A stretch of 64,000 bases of DNA from JBJMHZ01 sp045807125 (GCA_045807125.1 JBJMHZ010000036.1:5898-69897), one strand, 5' to 3'. Shown: positions 1 to 9,922, counted from the stretch's first letter. A program made the numbers and translations. The notes: generated by a model not told the origin, from the letters alone.

Positions 1-2653
1 AGAGCTGCGCGCCGAGCGCGCCGAGCAGGGCCACCGCGGCGACGGCGGCGGCCACCGTGCCGACCGCCGCGACCGGCACCGGCATGAGCGGGCGGGGCTG
101 GAGCGTCGGCGCGACGTCGAGCCGGCCGTGCACGACCCAGGCGGCGAGCAGCGCGAGGCCCGCGCCGATCACCAGCCCGGCGCCGAGCAGCAGCCCCAGC
201 TCGGCGGTCAGCGAGCCGAAGTGGGCCCGGCGCCGCAGCCCCATCCGCCTTGCCAGCACGTACGACGTCACCCGCGAGCGCGTCCTCGACTCCAGGTAGA
301 GCAGCAGCCCGCCGATCGCGATGCAGCCGGTGAGGACCGCGATCACCTCGAGGAAGCCGAACGTCCAGGTGAGCGCGAGGAAGCTCGACGCATCGAGCAC
401 GGCGTCGCGGTCCACCACGTAGAGCGGGTCGACGCCGCCGGCCCGCAGGGCGGCCAGCACCCTGGTGGGGTCGCCCTTGAGCCAGATCGCGTACCCGATG
501 TCGTGGGTCAGCCGCTCCAGCGCGGCCCGGTCGACCACGATCAGGGGGCGCCCGTGCAGGCCGGGGAAGGCGGCCAACCGGGCGGTGACCCGCAGCTGCA
601 CCTGCTTGCGCGCGCCGCGGTCGCTCTGGGTCAGCGTCGACGGCGCCCAGTCGGGCACGCCGACGAGCAGCGCCGGCAGCGGTGCGCCCCGCGGGCCGGG
701 GGCGAGGCTCGCCAGCAGGCCCGACAGGGAGCGGCCGCCGCCGAGCCCGTCGACCCAGAACGCGCCCTTCGCGAAGGTCGCCCGGTCGACGCCCATCACG
801 TCGACCGGCAGGCCGCCGACGAACGGCCCGAGGCTCTCGTCGTCGCTGCGGGCGATCGTCGTCGCGCGCCCGGCGAGCGCCGGCGGCACCGGCTGGCGGG
901 CGAGCAGCTCGGCGGTGACGTCGCTGCCGGCGAACGTGCTGACCTTGGCGCGCAGCGTCGCGGACACCGAGTGGGTGACCGTCGAGGAGTAGACGAGGGC
1001 ACCGATGGGGAGCGCCGCGGCGACCAGCATGACGAGGGCGACGTGCGGCGCGGCGGCGAGGCGCCGGCCGGCCAGGTACCAGGCCGGCGGGCCGCCCTGC
1101 CCGCGACGGCGCAGCGCCCGAAGGACGAGGTACGCGATCCGCCCGGCCAGGCCGACGGCTCCGGCGAGGAACAGCAGCGGGAAGGCGATGGCCAAGAGGT
1201 CGACGTGCGCGATGCCGGCGACGTCCCGGTGGGTCGCCCCGGCGCTCGCCAGCCGGTGGACGGCCCATGCGGCGGCGGCGAGCGCGGCCAGCTCCCAAGG
1301 GATCCGGGCGAGCGCGCGACCGGGCCGTCCCCGGCCCCGCGCGACGTCGTCGACCCGCCTTGCCCGCATCGCGGCGGCGGCCCCGAGCAGCACGATCCCG
1401 GCGAGGACCGCGAGGGCGGCCACGATCACCGCGAAGCGGAGCGCGCCGGCGCCGAGGGCGCCGCTCGGCCCGACCGACTCGACGAGCAGGTAGGCGACCA
1501 CCAGGCCGGCGGCGCCGCCGGCGATCGCCGGCGGGCCCATCTCCAGCGCGGCCTTGAGACCGAGCGCGGCCGGCCCCACGCCGCGGGCCGCGAGGAGCCG
1601 CACCTCCTGGCGGCGGCGGTCGGCCCAGTACGAGCCGGCCGCCCCGACGAGCAGCAGCGCCACGAGCGCGCCGGCCACGGCGGCCGGGCCCACCGCGTCC
1701 TGCACCGCGCGCGAGGTCCCGACCGAGCGGTCGATCAGGTGCCCGAGGTTGGGTCGCAGCGTGACCGCGTCGCCGAAGAAGACCTGCCCCTGCAGCGTGC
1801 CGCCGAGCAGCGGGGCGACCTGCTCCCGCACCGCGGTGTCGATCTCGCGCGCCTGCTCGACCGTCAGGTCGTAGCTCGTCGGCGGCAGCTCGAAGGCGAG
1901 CACCGTGCGGTTGCGAAGCGTGCGCTGGAGGCTGCGGAACGCGTCGTGGTCGGCGAGGATGATCATCGGCGGCGTGTAGAGGGCCCCGTACCCGGGCGGG
2001 TAGATGAGCGACTGCTCCGGGCACCAGTACTGGACCGGGTCCTCGTTCGCCAGGTTGTGGTAGATGCCCGCGACGCGCACCCGCGCCTTGCGGTCCTCGA
2101 GCGAGAGCGTCACCCGGTCGCCGGCGTGCACGCCGCCGAGGTAGCGGGCCGCGCCGTCGGTAAGGTAGATCCCGCTGCCGCCGGCCCGCTCCAGCAGGTG
2201 CACGTGGTCGAGGAAGCCGGTGCGGGACACCAGCCGCTCGTCGAACGGCTCGACCCGGCCGGTGCCGAGCCCGACCAGTTGCGAGGCCACCATGGTCTCC
2301 ACCGTCGGGCGGACGTGCGGCACGCCCCGCACGGCGCCGCGCACCTGCGACTCGACCGCCGACACCGACCCGTCGTCCAGCGTGAAGCCCCCGCCGTTCG
2401 ACCCGAACCGCCCGGCCGACATGTACGGGACGGAGTCGTCGAGGCAGCCCTTCTCGAGCTGGCGGTGCAGGGCCGCGCTGCCGACCGACGAGAGGAACAG
2501 CGGGGTCGCCGACGCCGAGGCGGCCAGCACGGCCGCCGCGCCGAGCACGGCGGCGAGGACGCTGCCCCTGCGCAGCAGCAGCAGGGGCGCCCGCCGCCAC
2601 GGGGCGAGCAGCACGGCGAGCCTCGGCCGGGCGCCGCGCCGCCGGACCGCCAT
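1..2653 (-). CDS. ABC transporter permease, FtsX-like (C-terminus outside window)
   Basis: Large membrane protein, at least 884 residues, whose stop lies beyond the left edge. It starts at ATG 2653, with GGAGG about 8 bases upstream. Near the N-terminus is a transmembrane helix (LLLLRRGSVLAAVLG region), then a large extracytoplasmic domain, then several hydrophobic segments, a second soluble domain and a last visible pair of helices. This repeated membrane-domain pattern is typical of long FtsX/MacB-type permeases that move lipids, lipoproteins or peptides, or regulate wall enzymes. No ATPase gene lies next to it inside the window, so its partner is probably further left. The substrate cannot be told. 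The long opposite-strand reading frame over this region is a GC-driven shadow. Confidence 0.8.
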   Translation of the reverse strand, partial: MAVRRRGARPRLAVLLAPWRRAPLLLLRRGSVLAAVLGAAAVLAASASATPLFLSSVGSAALHRQLEKGCLDDSVPYMSAGRFGSNGGGFTLDDGSVSAVESQVRGAVRGVPHVRPTVETMVASQLVGLGTGRVEPFDERLVSRTGFLDHVHLLERAGGSGIYLTDGAARYLGGVHAGDRVTLSLEDRKARVRVAGIYHNLANEDPVQYWCPEQSLIYPPGYGALYTPPMIILADHDAFRSLQRTLRNRTVLAFELPPTSYDLTVEQAREIDTAVREQVAPLLGGTLQGQVFFGDAVTLRPNLGHLIDRSVGTSRAVQDAVGPAAVAGALVALLLVGAAGSYWADRRRQEVRLLAARGVGPAALGLKAALEMGPPAIAGGAAGLVVAYLLVESVGPSGALGAGALRFAVIVAALAVLAGIVLLGAAAAMRARRVDDVARGRGRPGRALARIPWELAALAAAAWAVHRLASAGATHRDVAGIAHVDLLAIAFPLLFLAGAVGLAGRIAYLVLRALRRRGQGGPPAWYLAGRRLAAAPHVALVMLVAAALPIGALVYSSTVTHSVSATLRAKVSTFAGSDVTAELLARQPVPPALAGRATTIARSDDESLGPFVGGLPVDVMGVDRATFAKGAFWVDGLGGGRSLSGLLASLAPGPRGAPLPALLVGVPDWAPSTLTQSDRGARKQVQLRVTARLAAFPGLHGRPLIVVDRAALERLTHDIGYAIWLKGDPTRVLAALRAGGVDPLYVVDRDAVLDASSFLALTWTFGFLEVIAVLTGCIAIGGLLLYLESRTRSRVTSYVLARRMGLRRRAHFGSLTAELGLLLGAGLVIGAGLALLAAWVVHGRLDVAPTLQPRPLMPVPVAAVGTVAAAVAAVALLGALGAQL

Positions 2654-2704
2654 CGCCGACCACCTCCTTCGCCCCGCGTCGCCGCGGGTCGCCCCTCCGC
2701 GGCC

Positions 2705-2763
2705 CCTGCTCGTGAGCCCTGCTCGTGAGCCCTGCTCGCTGCCTGCTCGCTTGCCTGCTCGCT
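2705..2763. repeat. Imperfect tandem repeat, CCTGCTCG core
   Basis: The 8-mer CCTGCTCG occurs five times at 2705, 2718, 2731, 2742 and 2754 (periods 13, 13, 11 and 12). The repeat lies in the 233-base gap between the divergent permease and MpaB-like genes, so it may overlap a promoter region. No function is known. Confidence 0.8.
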
Positions 2764-2886
2764 CAGCGGGGTTGACGCGGCCCGGGAGCTGGCCGGGTGA
2801 CACTCGCGGGTAACGGTCGCGCAACGCCGGGGCGCCGGCGCGGCGCCACGCTGCGGGTCGCCGGCCGCCGTGGCAGGCTGGAGGCG

Positions 2887-3750
2887 ATGGCTGCCGACAC
2901 CGGGCTCTTCGGTCCAGACACGGTGACGTGGCGGGTGCACGCCGATCCCGTCATGGGCCTCGGCGGCCTGCGCGCCCTGCTGCTGCAGGCCTTGCACCCG
3001 CTCACGATGATCGGCGTCGCGCAGCACTCCGACTTCCGCCGCGACCCCTGGGGCCGGCTCTTCCGCACCGCCGCCTACCTCGGCGTCACGACGTACGGCA
3101 CGACGGCCGAGGCGCTCGACGCCGCCGCGCGGGTGCGCCACATCCACCGGCACGTCCGCGGCCGGGAGCCGGGCAGCGGGCTGGACTACCGGGCCGACGA
3201 CCCCGAGCTGCTGCTGTGGGTGCACTGCTCGCTCGTCGACTCGCTGCTCACCACCTACCGGCGCTGCGGTGGGCGGCTGCGCCCCGGCGACGGCGACGCG
3301 TACGTCGCCGAGCAGGTGCGGATGGCGCCGCTGGTCGGCCTCGACCCGGACGATGTGCCGGCCGGCGAGGGCGAGCTGCGCGCCTACTTCCGGCAGGTCC
3401 GCCCGCAGCTGCGGGCGACCGCCGAGGCGCGGCGGGCGGCCGCGTTCGTCCTGACGCCGCCGATGCCCGGCTGGGTGGCGCTGCTGACCCCCGCCCGCCC
3501 GGCATGGGCCGGCACCGCCGGGCTCGCCCTCGCGATGCTGCCGCGATGGGCGCGGCGGCTGTACGGCCTGCCCGGGCTGGTGCCGACCGACCCGGCGGTC
3601 AGCGTCGCCGGGCGGGCGCTGCGCCGGACGCTGCTCGCGCTGCCGCCCGACGTGCGGCACGGGCCGCACTACCGGGCAGCCCTCGACCGGCTGCGCGCCG
3701 ACCCGCCTGCGCTGCGCCGGCTCGCTGCCCTGCCGTCCCGGCCCGGCTGA
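2887..3750 (+). CDS. MpaB/DUF2236 family oxygenase-like protein
   Basis: A 287-residue soluble protein of the MpaB/rubber-oxygenase (DUF2236) family, whose members use a haem or metal centre to cleave or oxidise hydrophobic substrates. Family-like features are DPWGRLFRTAAYL with TTYGT near residue 60, RVRHIHRHVRG near residue 80, DYRADDPELLLWVHCSLVDSLL near residue 100 and PPMPGW near residue 200. ATG 2887 (MAADTGLFGPDTV) is preferred because the conserved domain begins right after it and GGAGG lies a few bases upstream; the frame stays open another 30 codons upstream with non-conserved sequence. It is a monocistronic gene between divergent and co-oriented neighbours. The substrate is unknown. 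Confidence 0.8.
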   Translation: MAADTGLFGPDTVTWRVHADPVMGLGGLRALLLQALHPLTMIGVAQHSDFRRDPWGRLFRTAAYLGVTTYGTTAEALDAAARVRHIHRHVRGREPGSGLDYRADDPELLLWVHCSLVDSLLTTYRRCGGRLRPGDGDAYVAEQVRMAPLVGLDPDDVPAGEGELRAYFRQVRPQLRATAEARRAAAFVLTPPMPGWVALLTPARPAWAGTAGLALAMLPRWARRLYGLPGLVPTDPAVSVAGRALRRTLLALPPDVRHGPHYRAALDRLRADPPALRRLAALPSRPG

Positions 3751-3920
3751 GCCCGGCTGGGCCACGCCGCGCGAGCCGCCGCGCGCCCGGCCCCCCCGCG
3801 GGGGGACGCCGAGGGCCTACGATCGGCCCCGGAACCCGACTCCACTCATCACAATGGGACCCTACGGGCGCACGACCGGCCCACCGGAGGGCCGCCAGGA
3901 GCCTGTCGAGGGATGCAGCG

Positions 3921-5144
3921 ATGAGCGAGACCAGCGACCACCCCGTCGATACCGGCGCGTTCGGGCGGGTCGACGCCGACGGCACGGTCTACGTCCGGAC
4001 CGCGACCGGCGAGCGGGCCGTCGGGTCCTGGCACGCCGGCGACCCGCAGGCCGGCCTCGCGCACTTCGCCAGGCGGTACGAGGAGCTGGCCACCCGCATC
4101 CGGCTGCTGCACGAGCGGCTCGTCGCCGGGACGGTCGGCCCCGGCCAGGCCGCGCAGTCGGCGAGGGAGCTGCGGGCGTCGCTCGGGACCGCGGCCGTCG
4201 TCGGCGACCTCGACGCGCTGGCTCGCGCGCTGGACGCGGTCGACGCGCTGGTGGCCGAGCGCCGCGCCGGACTGGCCGACCAGCGCAACCGGGCGACCGA
4301 GCGGCGCCGGGAGCTGGTCGAGGAGGCCGAGCGGCTGGCCGGGTCGACCGACTGGACGGCGACCGGCGAGCGGTTCCGGGCGATCGTCGAGGAGTGGAAG
4401 GCCGCCGGTCGCGGCGACCGCGGCGTCGAGGACGGGCTCTGGGAGCGGCTGTCCGTGGCCCGGCGGGCGTTCACCGAGCGGCGCAAGGCTGCCTACGCCG
4501 AGCGCGACCGGCAGCGCGAGCGGGCCAAGGAGCGCAAGGAGGAGCTGATCCGCGAGGCCGAGGCCCTGCGCGAGTCGGCCGAGTGGGCCGAGACCGGCCG
4601 GCGCTACCGCGACCTGATGGCGCAGTGGAAGGCGGCCGGGCGGGCGCCCGCCGCCGACGAGGACGACCTGTGGCGGCGCTTCCGCGCGGCGCAGGACGCG
4701 TTCTTCTCCCGCAGGGACGAGGCGTTCGCCAGCCGCGACGCGACCCACCGGGCCAACCTGGAGCGCAAGGAGGCGCTGCTGGCCAGAGCCGAGGGGCTCG
4801 ACCCGCGGGCCGATGTCGAGGGCGCGCAGGCCGCGCTGCGCGACATCCAGGACGAGTGGGAGCGCGTCGGGCACGTGCCCCGCGAGGCGGTCCGCGGGCT
4901 GGAGGACCGGCTGCGCGAGGTCGAGGAGCGGGTCCGCACCGCCGTCGACGCGCGGTGGCGGCGCAGCGCCGCCGCGAGCAACCCGATCCTCGACCAGCTG
5001 CGCCGCGCGGTCAGCGAGCTCGAGGAGCGGGTCGCGAGCGCGCACGGCCGCGGCGACGCCAGGGCCGCGCAGCGGCTCGAGCAGGAGCTGGCCGGGCGCC
5101 GCGAGCTGCTCGACCACGCCGAGGCATCGCTGCGCTCGTCCTGA
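3921..5144 (+). CDS. DUF349 domain-containing protein
   Basis: A 407-residue, highly charged, helical protein with three DUF349 repeats: WKAAGRGDRGVEDGLWERL near residue 160, WKAAGRAPAADEDDLWRRF near residue 235 and WERVGHVPREAVRGLEDRL near residue 310. These are followed by a coiled-coil C-terminus (LEERVASAHGRGD). The W-x3-G pattern with a downstream LWxRF is diagnostic of the family. The function is not established; coiled-coil architecture suggests a structural or nucleoid/RNA-associated role. It starts at ATG 4 codons after an in-frame GGATGCAGCG leader. A mid-length gene with typical host codon use. Confidence 0.85.
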   Translation: MSETSDHPVDTGAFGRVDADGTVYVRTATGERAVGSWHAGDPQAGLAHFARRYEELATRIRLLHERLVAGTVGPGQAAQSARELRASLGTAAVVGDLDALARALDAVDALVAERRAGLADQRNRATERRRELVEEAERLAGSTDWTATGERFRAIVEEWKAAGRGDRGVEDGLWERLSVARRAFTERRKAAYAERDRQRERAKERKEELIREAEALRESAEWAETGRRYRDLMAQWKAAGRAPAADEDDLWRRFRAAQDAFFSRRDEAFASRDATHRANLERKEALLARAEGLDPRADVEGAQAALRDIQDEWERVGHVPREAVRGLEDRLREVEERVRTAVDARWRRSAAASNPILDQLRRAVSELEERVASAHGRGDARAAQRLEQELAGRRELLDHAEASLRSS

Positions 5145-5258
5145 GCCGCGCCCGCGCGGCCCGTCGTAGCACCTGCGTTGACCGGCCGGTGGCCGGGGCG
5201 CCAGGCTTGCGGCAGTCGCGGTGGCCGCCCCCGGGGCCGCCGGGCGCAGGAGGCTCCC

Positions 5259-5801
5259 ATGCGCGCATCCGACCACTCGCCCGTCGAGGCGCCACCAGAG
5301 CCGCTGCCCGTGCCCTCGGCCGAGGTGAGCGCGACGGGCCGGTCAGGGCGGATCGAGGCGGCGTTCGCGGCGTTCGCCGCCATGCTCCGGGAGGGCGGGT
5401 TCGCCGTGCCTGCGCAGGGCTGGTCCGCCGAGCTGGTCGCCGCCCACGTGGTGCTCAACAACGAGGAGTTCACCAGGGTGGCCGAGGCGCTCGCCCGCGG
5501 CGAGCAGCCCGCGTACGACAACGCGCCGGCCGTCGACGAGCGGGCGCTGCACGACCTGGTCGCCCGGGCCGGCGGCCTGCCAGGGCTGGCCGATGAGGTG
5601 GAGCGGTCGGCGGCCCGGCTGATCGCCGCGCGCGGCGCGCTCACCGACGAGCAGGCGGCCCGCGCGGTGCACCTGCGAATTCGCCACGACGGCCGGATCA
5701 TCCGCGACGCGCCCGGCCCGATCGGCGAGTGGATCGAGGGCAACGCGTCGTTCCACCTGCGCCAGCACGCCGAGCAACTGGCCGCCCTGCGCGGGCGGTG
5801 A
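5259..5801 (+). CDS. DinB-like / mycothiol-dependent maleylpyruvate isomerase-like protein
   Basis: A 180-residue protein whose C-terminal FHLRQHAEQLAAL matches the last metal-binding helix of DinB-superfamily four-helix bundles, and whose segment HVVLNNEEFTRVAEAL resembles the first ligand helix. In actinobacteria such proteins are often mycothiol-dependent transferases, but no substrate can be named here. ATG 5259 sits behind an AGGAGG ribosome site (5247-5254). It follows the DUF349 gene by 114 bases and converges on the aminotransferase gene. Confidence 0.7.
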   Translation: MRASDHSPVEAPPEPLPVPSAEVSATGRSGRIEAAFAAFAAMLREGGFAVPAQGWSAELVAAHVVLNNEEFTRVAEALARGEQPAYDNAPAVDERALHDLVARAGGLPGLADEVERSAARLIAARGALTDEQAARAVHLRIRHDGRIIRDAPGPIGEWIEGNASFHLRQHAEQLAALRGR

Positions 5802-5813
5802 CCGGCCGCAGCC

Positions 5814-7052
5814 TCAGCCGGTCAGGGCGGCGAGCCGCCGGCCGGCCTCCCGCAGCGTCTCCAGCCGCTTGGGGAAGGCGAACCGGATCTGCCGGGCACC
5901 GCGCCGCGGGTCGGCGTAGAACGACGAGCCGGGCACCGTCGCCACGCCGAGCCCGGTCACCAGTCTGGTGGCGAGGGCGACGTCGTCGCCGGCCGGGTCC
6001 AGCGCGCCGGTCCCGGTCAGCACGTAGTACGCCCCGTCCGGGCGGTGCAGCTCGAAGCCGGCCAGCTCGAGGGAGTCGCAGAGCAGGTCGCGCCGCTCCC
6101 GGTAGGCCGCCGCCACCTGCTCGTAGTACGCCGGCGGCAGGTTCATCGCCGCGACGCCGGCCGCCTGCAGCGGCGCCGGCGCCCCGACGGTCAGGAAGTC
6201 GTGCACCTTGCGGATCGCGTCGGCGAGGACCGGCGGGGCCACCGCCCAGCCGACCCGCCAGCCGGTCACGGCGTAGGTCTTCGACATCGCGTTGATCGTG
6301 ACCGTGCGGTCCGCCAGGCCGTCGACCGTGGCCGGCGGGACGTGGCCACCCGGCCCGAGGTACTGGATGTGCTCGTAGATCTCGTCGGTGACGCAGAGGG
6401 CGTCGTAGGCCTGGCACAGCTCGCTCACGAGGGCCAGCTCGTCGCCGGTGAAGACCTTGCCGGTCGGGTTGTGCGGGGTGTTGACGATGATCGCCCTGGT
6501 GCGGTCGTTGAAGGCGGCGCGCAGCTCGGCCTCGTCGATCGACCAGTCGGGCGGGTGCAGGGTGACGTAGCGCGGGACCGCGCCGGACAGGATCGCGTCG
6601 GGGCCGTAGTTCTCGTAGTACGGCTCGAAGACGATCACCTCGTCGCCGGGGTCCACCAGCGCGAGCATCGTGGCGATCATGGCCTCGGTGGAGCCGCAGG
6701 TGACGCACAGCTCGCGCTCGGGATCGACGCTCCAGCCCGGGTAGGTGCGGGCGATCTTGGCGGCGATCGCGTGCCGGAGATCCCGCGCGCCCCAGGTGAT
6801 GGCGTACTGGTTGACGTCGGCGTCGATCGCGGCCTTGGCCGCCTCCTTCAGCTCCGGCGGGCAACCGAAGTCGGGGTACCCCTGCGCCAGGTTGACCGCG
6901 CCGTGCTCGAGCGCGAGCCGGGTCATCGCGCGGATCACCGACTCGGTGAACGTCTCGGCCTTCGCGCTCGCCCGCGCGCTGCCGCCCCGGCCGGAGCGGT
7001 CGATCGAGGGCGCCGAGCCGAGCGAGCCGGAGGTGAGCCGGGGCTCGGTCAC
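5814..7052 (-). CDS. Pyridoxal-phosphate aminotransferase, class I/II
   Basis: A 412-residue fold-type I aminotransferase. The N-terminal VNLAQGYPDFG is the substrate-binding loop, NTPHNPTGK the cofactor Asn region, DEIYEH the Asp that binds the pyridine nitrogen, SKTYAVTGWRVGW the segment with the Schiff-base lysine, and RIRFAFPK-like QIRFAFPK near the end carries the carboxylate-binding Arg. Family members include kynurenine/methionine and N-succinyl-diaminopimelate aminotransferases; the substrate cannot be fixed from sequence. The GTG start (7052) overlaps the stop of the upstream phosphatase gene by four bases (GTGA), so the two are translationally coupled. The poorly conserved first 35 residues leave the exact start slightly open. 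Confidence 0.88.
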   Translation of the reverse strand: MTEPRLTSGSLGSAPSIDRSGRGGSARASAKAETFTESVIRAMTRLALEHGAVNLAQGYPDFGCPPELKEAAKAAIDADVNQYAITWGARDLRHAIAAKIARTYPGWSVDPERELCVTCGSTEAMIATMLALVDPGDEVIVFEPYYENYGPDAILSGAVPRYVTLHPPDWSIDEAELRAAFNDRTRAIIVNTPHNPTGKVFTGDELALVSELCQAYDALCVTDEIYEHIQYLGPGGHVPPATVDGLADRTVTINAMSKTYAVTGWRVGWAVAPPVLADAIRKVHDFLTVGAPAPLQAAGVAAMNLPPAYYEQVAAAYRERRDLLCDSLELAGFELHRPDGAYYVLTGTGALDPAGDDVALATRLVTGLGVATVPGSSFYADPRRGARQIRFAFPKRLETLREAGRRLAALTG

Positions 7053-9862
7053 GAGCCGCCGGTCGGCGGGACGACGAGGACGAGGGTGGCGACGTCGTCC
7101 TCGATCTGCCCCGTGCCGTGCAGCGCGACGTGCTCGACCACGGCGCGCAGCGCCGTCGCCTCCACCGGAGCGCGGGCGATCGCCTCGATGAGCTCGTCCT
7201 CGTGGTCCTCCGCGGCGTGCCTGCTCTCGATGACGCCGTCGGTGTAGAGGATGAGCGCGGTGCCCGGCCGCATCGCCAGCTCCTCCGGCACCGGGTCGAT
7301 GTCCGGCAGCAGGCCGAGGATGCCGCCGCCGTGGCCGAGCAGCGTGGTCGTGGAGCCGCGCCGCAGCACCGGCGGGGGATGGCCGGCGTTGGCGAGCCGG
7401 ATCCGGATGCCGTCCGGCCCGGTCGAGATCAGCCCGACGATCGCCGTGCAGAACCGGTCGTCGCTGCCGTCGGGAAGGCGCACCCGCAGCAGCGCGGCGT
7501 TGAGCCGGTGCATGATGCGCACCGGCTCGCGATCGGTGATGGTCAGCGCGCGCAGGGTGTGCCGCACGATGGCGGTGTGGCCGGCGGCGAGCGGCCCGGT
7601 GCCGGAGACGTCGCCGATGGCGAAGGCCCACAGCCCGTCCTCGACCTGCCAGATGTCGTAGAAGTCCCCGCCGACCTGCGAGCCCTCGGCGATGGGGTGG
7701 TAGGCGGCGGCCACCTCGACGCCGGGGACGACCGGCAGCTCCGGGGGCAGCAGCGACCGTTGCAGCGTGAGCGCGGTCTCCTGGGTCGCCGTGAACAGCC
7801 GCGCGTTGTCGGCGGCGAGCGCCGCCGCCCTTGCCGCGACCTGCTCGGCGAGGCCGAGATCGTCCGGACCGTACGTGCGATCGGGCGTGGTCGACACGAG
7901 CGTCACCGTGCCGAACACGACGCCGCGCGCCTTGAGCGGGACGATCATGGCGGAGCGGAGGCCGAGCTGCCGCAGCAGCTCCAGGTGCCGTGGATCGGAC
8001 GCGCTTCGCTCCACCATCTCGTCGGTGACGACCGGCACCAGCTGGGACTGCCCGGTGCGCAGGCACTCCGGCACGCCTCCAGGCGTCGCCAGGCTCACCG
8101 GGTAGCGGTCCGCGAGCTCGGCCATCGTCGCCTCGAGCGCCGGATCGCTGTGCACGACCGCCACCGTCTCGATCCGGTCGCGGTCGAGGACGTGCAGGGC
8201 GCACCAGTCCGCCAGGCGGGGCACGCAGATGCGGGTGACGGCGGTGAGCGCGGCGTGGAAGTCGAGGGCGGCCGCGGCGAGCTGCTGGCTCGCGTCGGCC
8301 AGGAAGGCCAGCCGCTCCGAGAGCCGGCGGGCCCGCTCCAGCGCCGCGCGCTCGACCTCGTACCCCCTGGCCCGGTCGAGGGCCTGCGCGGCCTGCGCCG
8401 CGATCGCGGAGACGAACGTGCGCTCCTGCTCGTCGAACAGCCGCTGCTCGGTGAAGCTGAAGCGCAGCGCGCCCAGCCGGCGACCGGCCGCCTCGATGGG
8501 CACCGCGCACATCGACACCGTGGTGGGCTCCAGGCCGGTGAGCTCGGGAAAGAGCCGGTCGCGCTCCAGGCGTGACTCCAGCCAGACCGGCTCGCCGGTG
8601 AGCAGCACCTGCGCGGCCGGCAGCTTCGTCTCCGGCGACTCGTCCTCGATGCGCTCGACGACCGACGGCGAGTAGCCCACCGCGCCAGGGACCGACAGGT
8701 GCCCGTCGGCCGGGACGATGAGCCCGCCGGCCGACGCGCCGAGCGCGGCCACGGCCTCGGCCAGCACGATCTCGGCGACCTGCTCGGCGGTGACCGCCCC
8801 GGCGAGCGCGGCCGCCACCCGGTACAGCCGGGCCGCGCGGTCGGTGCTCTCGCGCGCCTCGGTGATCGTGTCGAGCTCGCCGAGCAGGCGCGCCTCGAAC
8901 GTCTCCAGCGGCGGCACCGGCGTGCCCGCGTCGGCCGCCCGCAGCTGCCGGACGAGCTCCTCGACGTACCACCGGCGGAACAGCCGGTGCTGCGGCGGCG
9001 ACTCGAGGGTGAGCAGCCGGGCCGCCCGGCAGTAGGCCTCGACCTCATCGAGGGCGACGAGGTAGGCCTCCCCCGCGTCGGCCGACTCGACGGGCAGCAG
9101 CAGGTGCAGCCGCGTCCGTGCGTCGCCGCGCTCGATCGCCACCAGAGCCTGGCGCTTGATCTCGTGCCGCGCCTCGGCGAACCGGGTGACGACCGTGCGC
9201 AGCAGGTGCGCGAGGTGCGCGGGGACGGCAGCCGTCCGGCCGGTCTGCGCGCCGGCCGAGGCGAGGGTGAACTCGCGGATGACGTTGTCGACGTGGGTCT
9301 TGGCGGCGATCAGCAGGTCGGTGGGCACGTCGAGGATCTCGACCGGGTAGCGCGCCGCCCGCTCGGGCCCGTCCGGCAGGAGGTCCTCGCCCCAGAGAGC
9401 GATCAGCTCCTCGCTGCTGAGCGTCGACCCGGTCGCGCCCCCCGGCTCCAGCTCGGCCCAGACGAGCTTGCCGGCGTCGGTCCGCTCGACCCCCCACCGC
9501 GCGGCGAGCGACTCGACCAGCACCATGCCGCGCCCGGTCATCGCGCTCTCGCCCCCGGTGCCGCGCAGCGGGGTGCTGCTGCTGCCGTCCGAGACCTCGA
9601 TGCGCAGGGACGACCCGGTCAGCTCGACGCTGAGCGCGACGGGAGGGGCGCCGTGCAGGAGAGCGTTGGTGACCAGCTCGGTGGCCACCAGCTGGGCGTC
9701 GTCGACGAGCGTGCCGAACGGGCCACCGGCCAGGGTCTCGGCGACCAAGCGGCGCGCCTCGGCGGCGGCATCGTCGTCTGCCCGCAGCAGCAACGCCTCA
9801 GGGCTCGTACCGGAGCCTTCCATCACCGCGAAGGTTACGCCACGCGCCCGAGATCCGTGCAT
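7049..9862 (-). CDS. SpoIIE-type PP2C phosphatase with HATPase and GAF domains
   Basis: A 937-residue multidomain regulator. Order: anti-sigma-like HATPase (residues about 25-140; ELVTNALLHG is the N-box, TGRGMVLVESLA the G-box), a helical linker region rich in Arg/Glu (150-330), a first GAF (340-500), a second GAF (510-680) and a C-terminal SpoIIE/PP2C phosphatase (700-930; GGDFYDIW and FAIGDVSGTGPLAA supply the metal-binding aspartates). Such proteins act in partner-switching circuits that control sigma factors through anti-anti-sigma proteins. Combining kinase and phosphatase in one chain suggests a self-contained switch with small-molecule sensing. ATG 9862 has AGGG seven bases upstream; a second ATG at 9823 lacks a ribosome site. 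Coupled to the aminotransferase by GTGA. Confidence 0.88.
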   Translation of the reverse strand: MHGSRARGVTFAVMEGSGTSPEALLLRADDDAAAEARRLVAETLAGGPFGTLVDDAQLVATELVTNALLHGAPPVALSVELTGSSLRIEVSDGSSSTPLRGTGGESAMTGRGMVLVESLAARWGVERTDAGKLVWAELEPGGATGSTLSSEELIALWGEDLLPDGPERAARYPVEILDVPTDLLIAAKTHVDNVIREFTLASAGAQTGRTAAVPAHLAHLLRTVVTRFAEARHEIKRQALVAIERGDARTRLHLLLPVESADAGEAYLVALDEVEAYCRAARLLTLESPPQHRLFRRWYVEELVRQLRAADAGTPVPPLETFEARLLGELDTITEARESTDRAARLYRVAAALAGAVTAEQVAEIVLAEAVAALGASAGGLIVPADGHLSVPGAVGYSPSVVERIEDESPETKLPAAQVLLTGEPVWLESRLERDRLFPELTGLEPTTVSMCAVPIEAAGRRLGALRFSFTEQRLFDEQERTFVSAIAAQAAQALDRARGYEVERAALERARRLSERLAFLADASQQLAAAALDFHAALTAVTRICVPRLADWCALHVLDRDRIETVAVVHSDPALEATMAELADRYPVSLATPGGVPECLRTGQSQLVPVVTDEMVERSASDPRHLELLRQLGLRSAMIVPLKARGVVFGTVTLVSTTPDRTYGPDDLGLAEQVAARAAALAADNARLFTATQETALTLQRSLLPPELPVVPGVEVAAAYHPIAEGSQVGGDFYDIWQVEDGLWAFAIGDVSGTGPLAAGHTAIVRHTLRALTITDREPVRIMHRLNAALLRVRLPDGSDDRFCTAIVGLISTGPDGIRIRLANAGHPPPVLRRGSTTTLLGHGGGILGLLPDIDPVPEELAMRPGTALILYTDGVIESRHAAEDHEDELIEAIARAPVEATALRAVVEHVALHGTGQIEDDVATLVLVVPPTGGS

Positions 9863-9922
9863 CAGCGGCCCTGCCGGCCAGCGCGTCGGGCCTCGCGGGG
9901 TGAGCCCGAGCCGCGCTGGCGC

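Noticed and set aside
128..2728. 866-residue plus-strand reading frame
   Set aside because: Arg/Ala/Gly-biased translation opposite a clear membrane transporter gene; a typical high-GC shadow.
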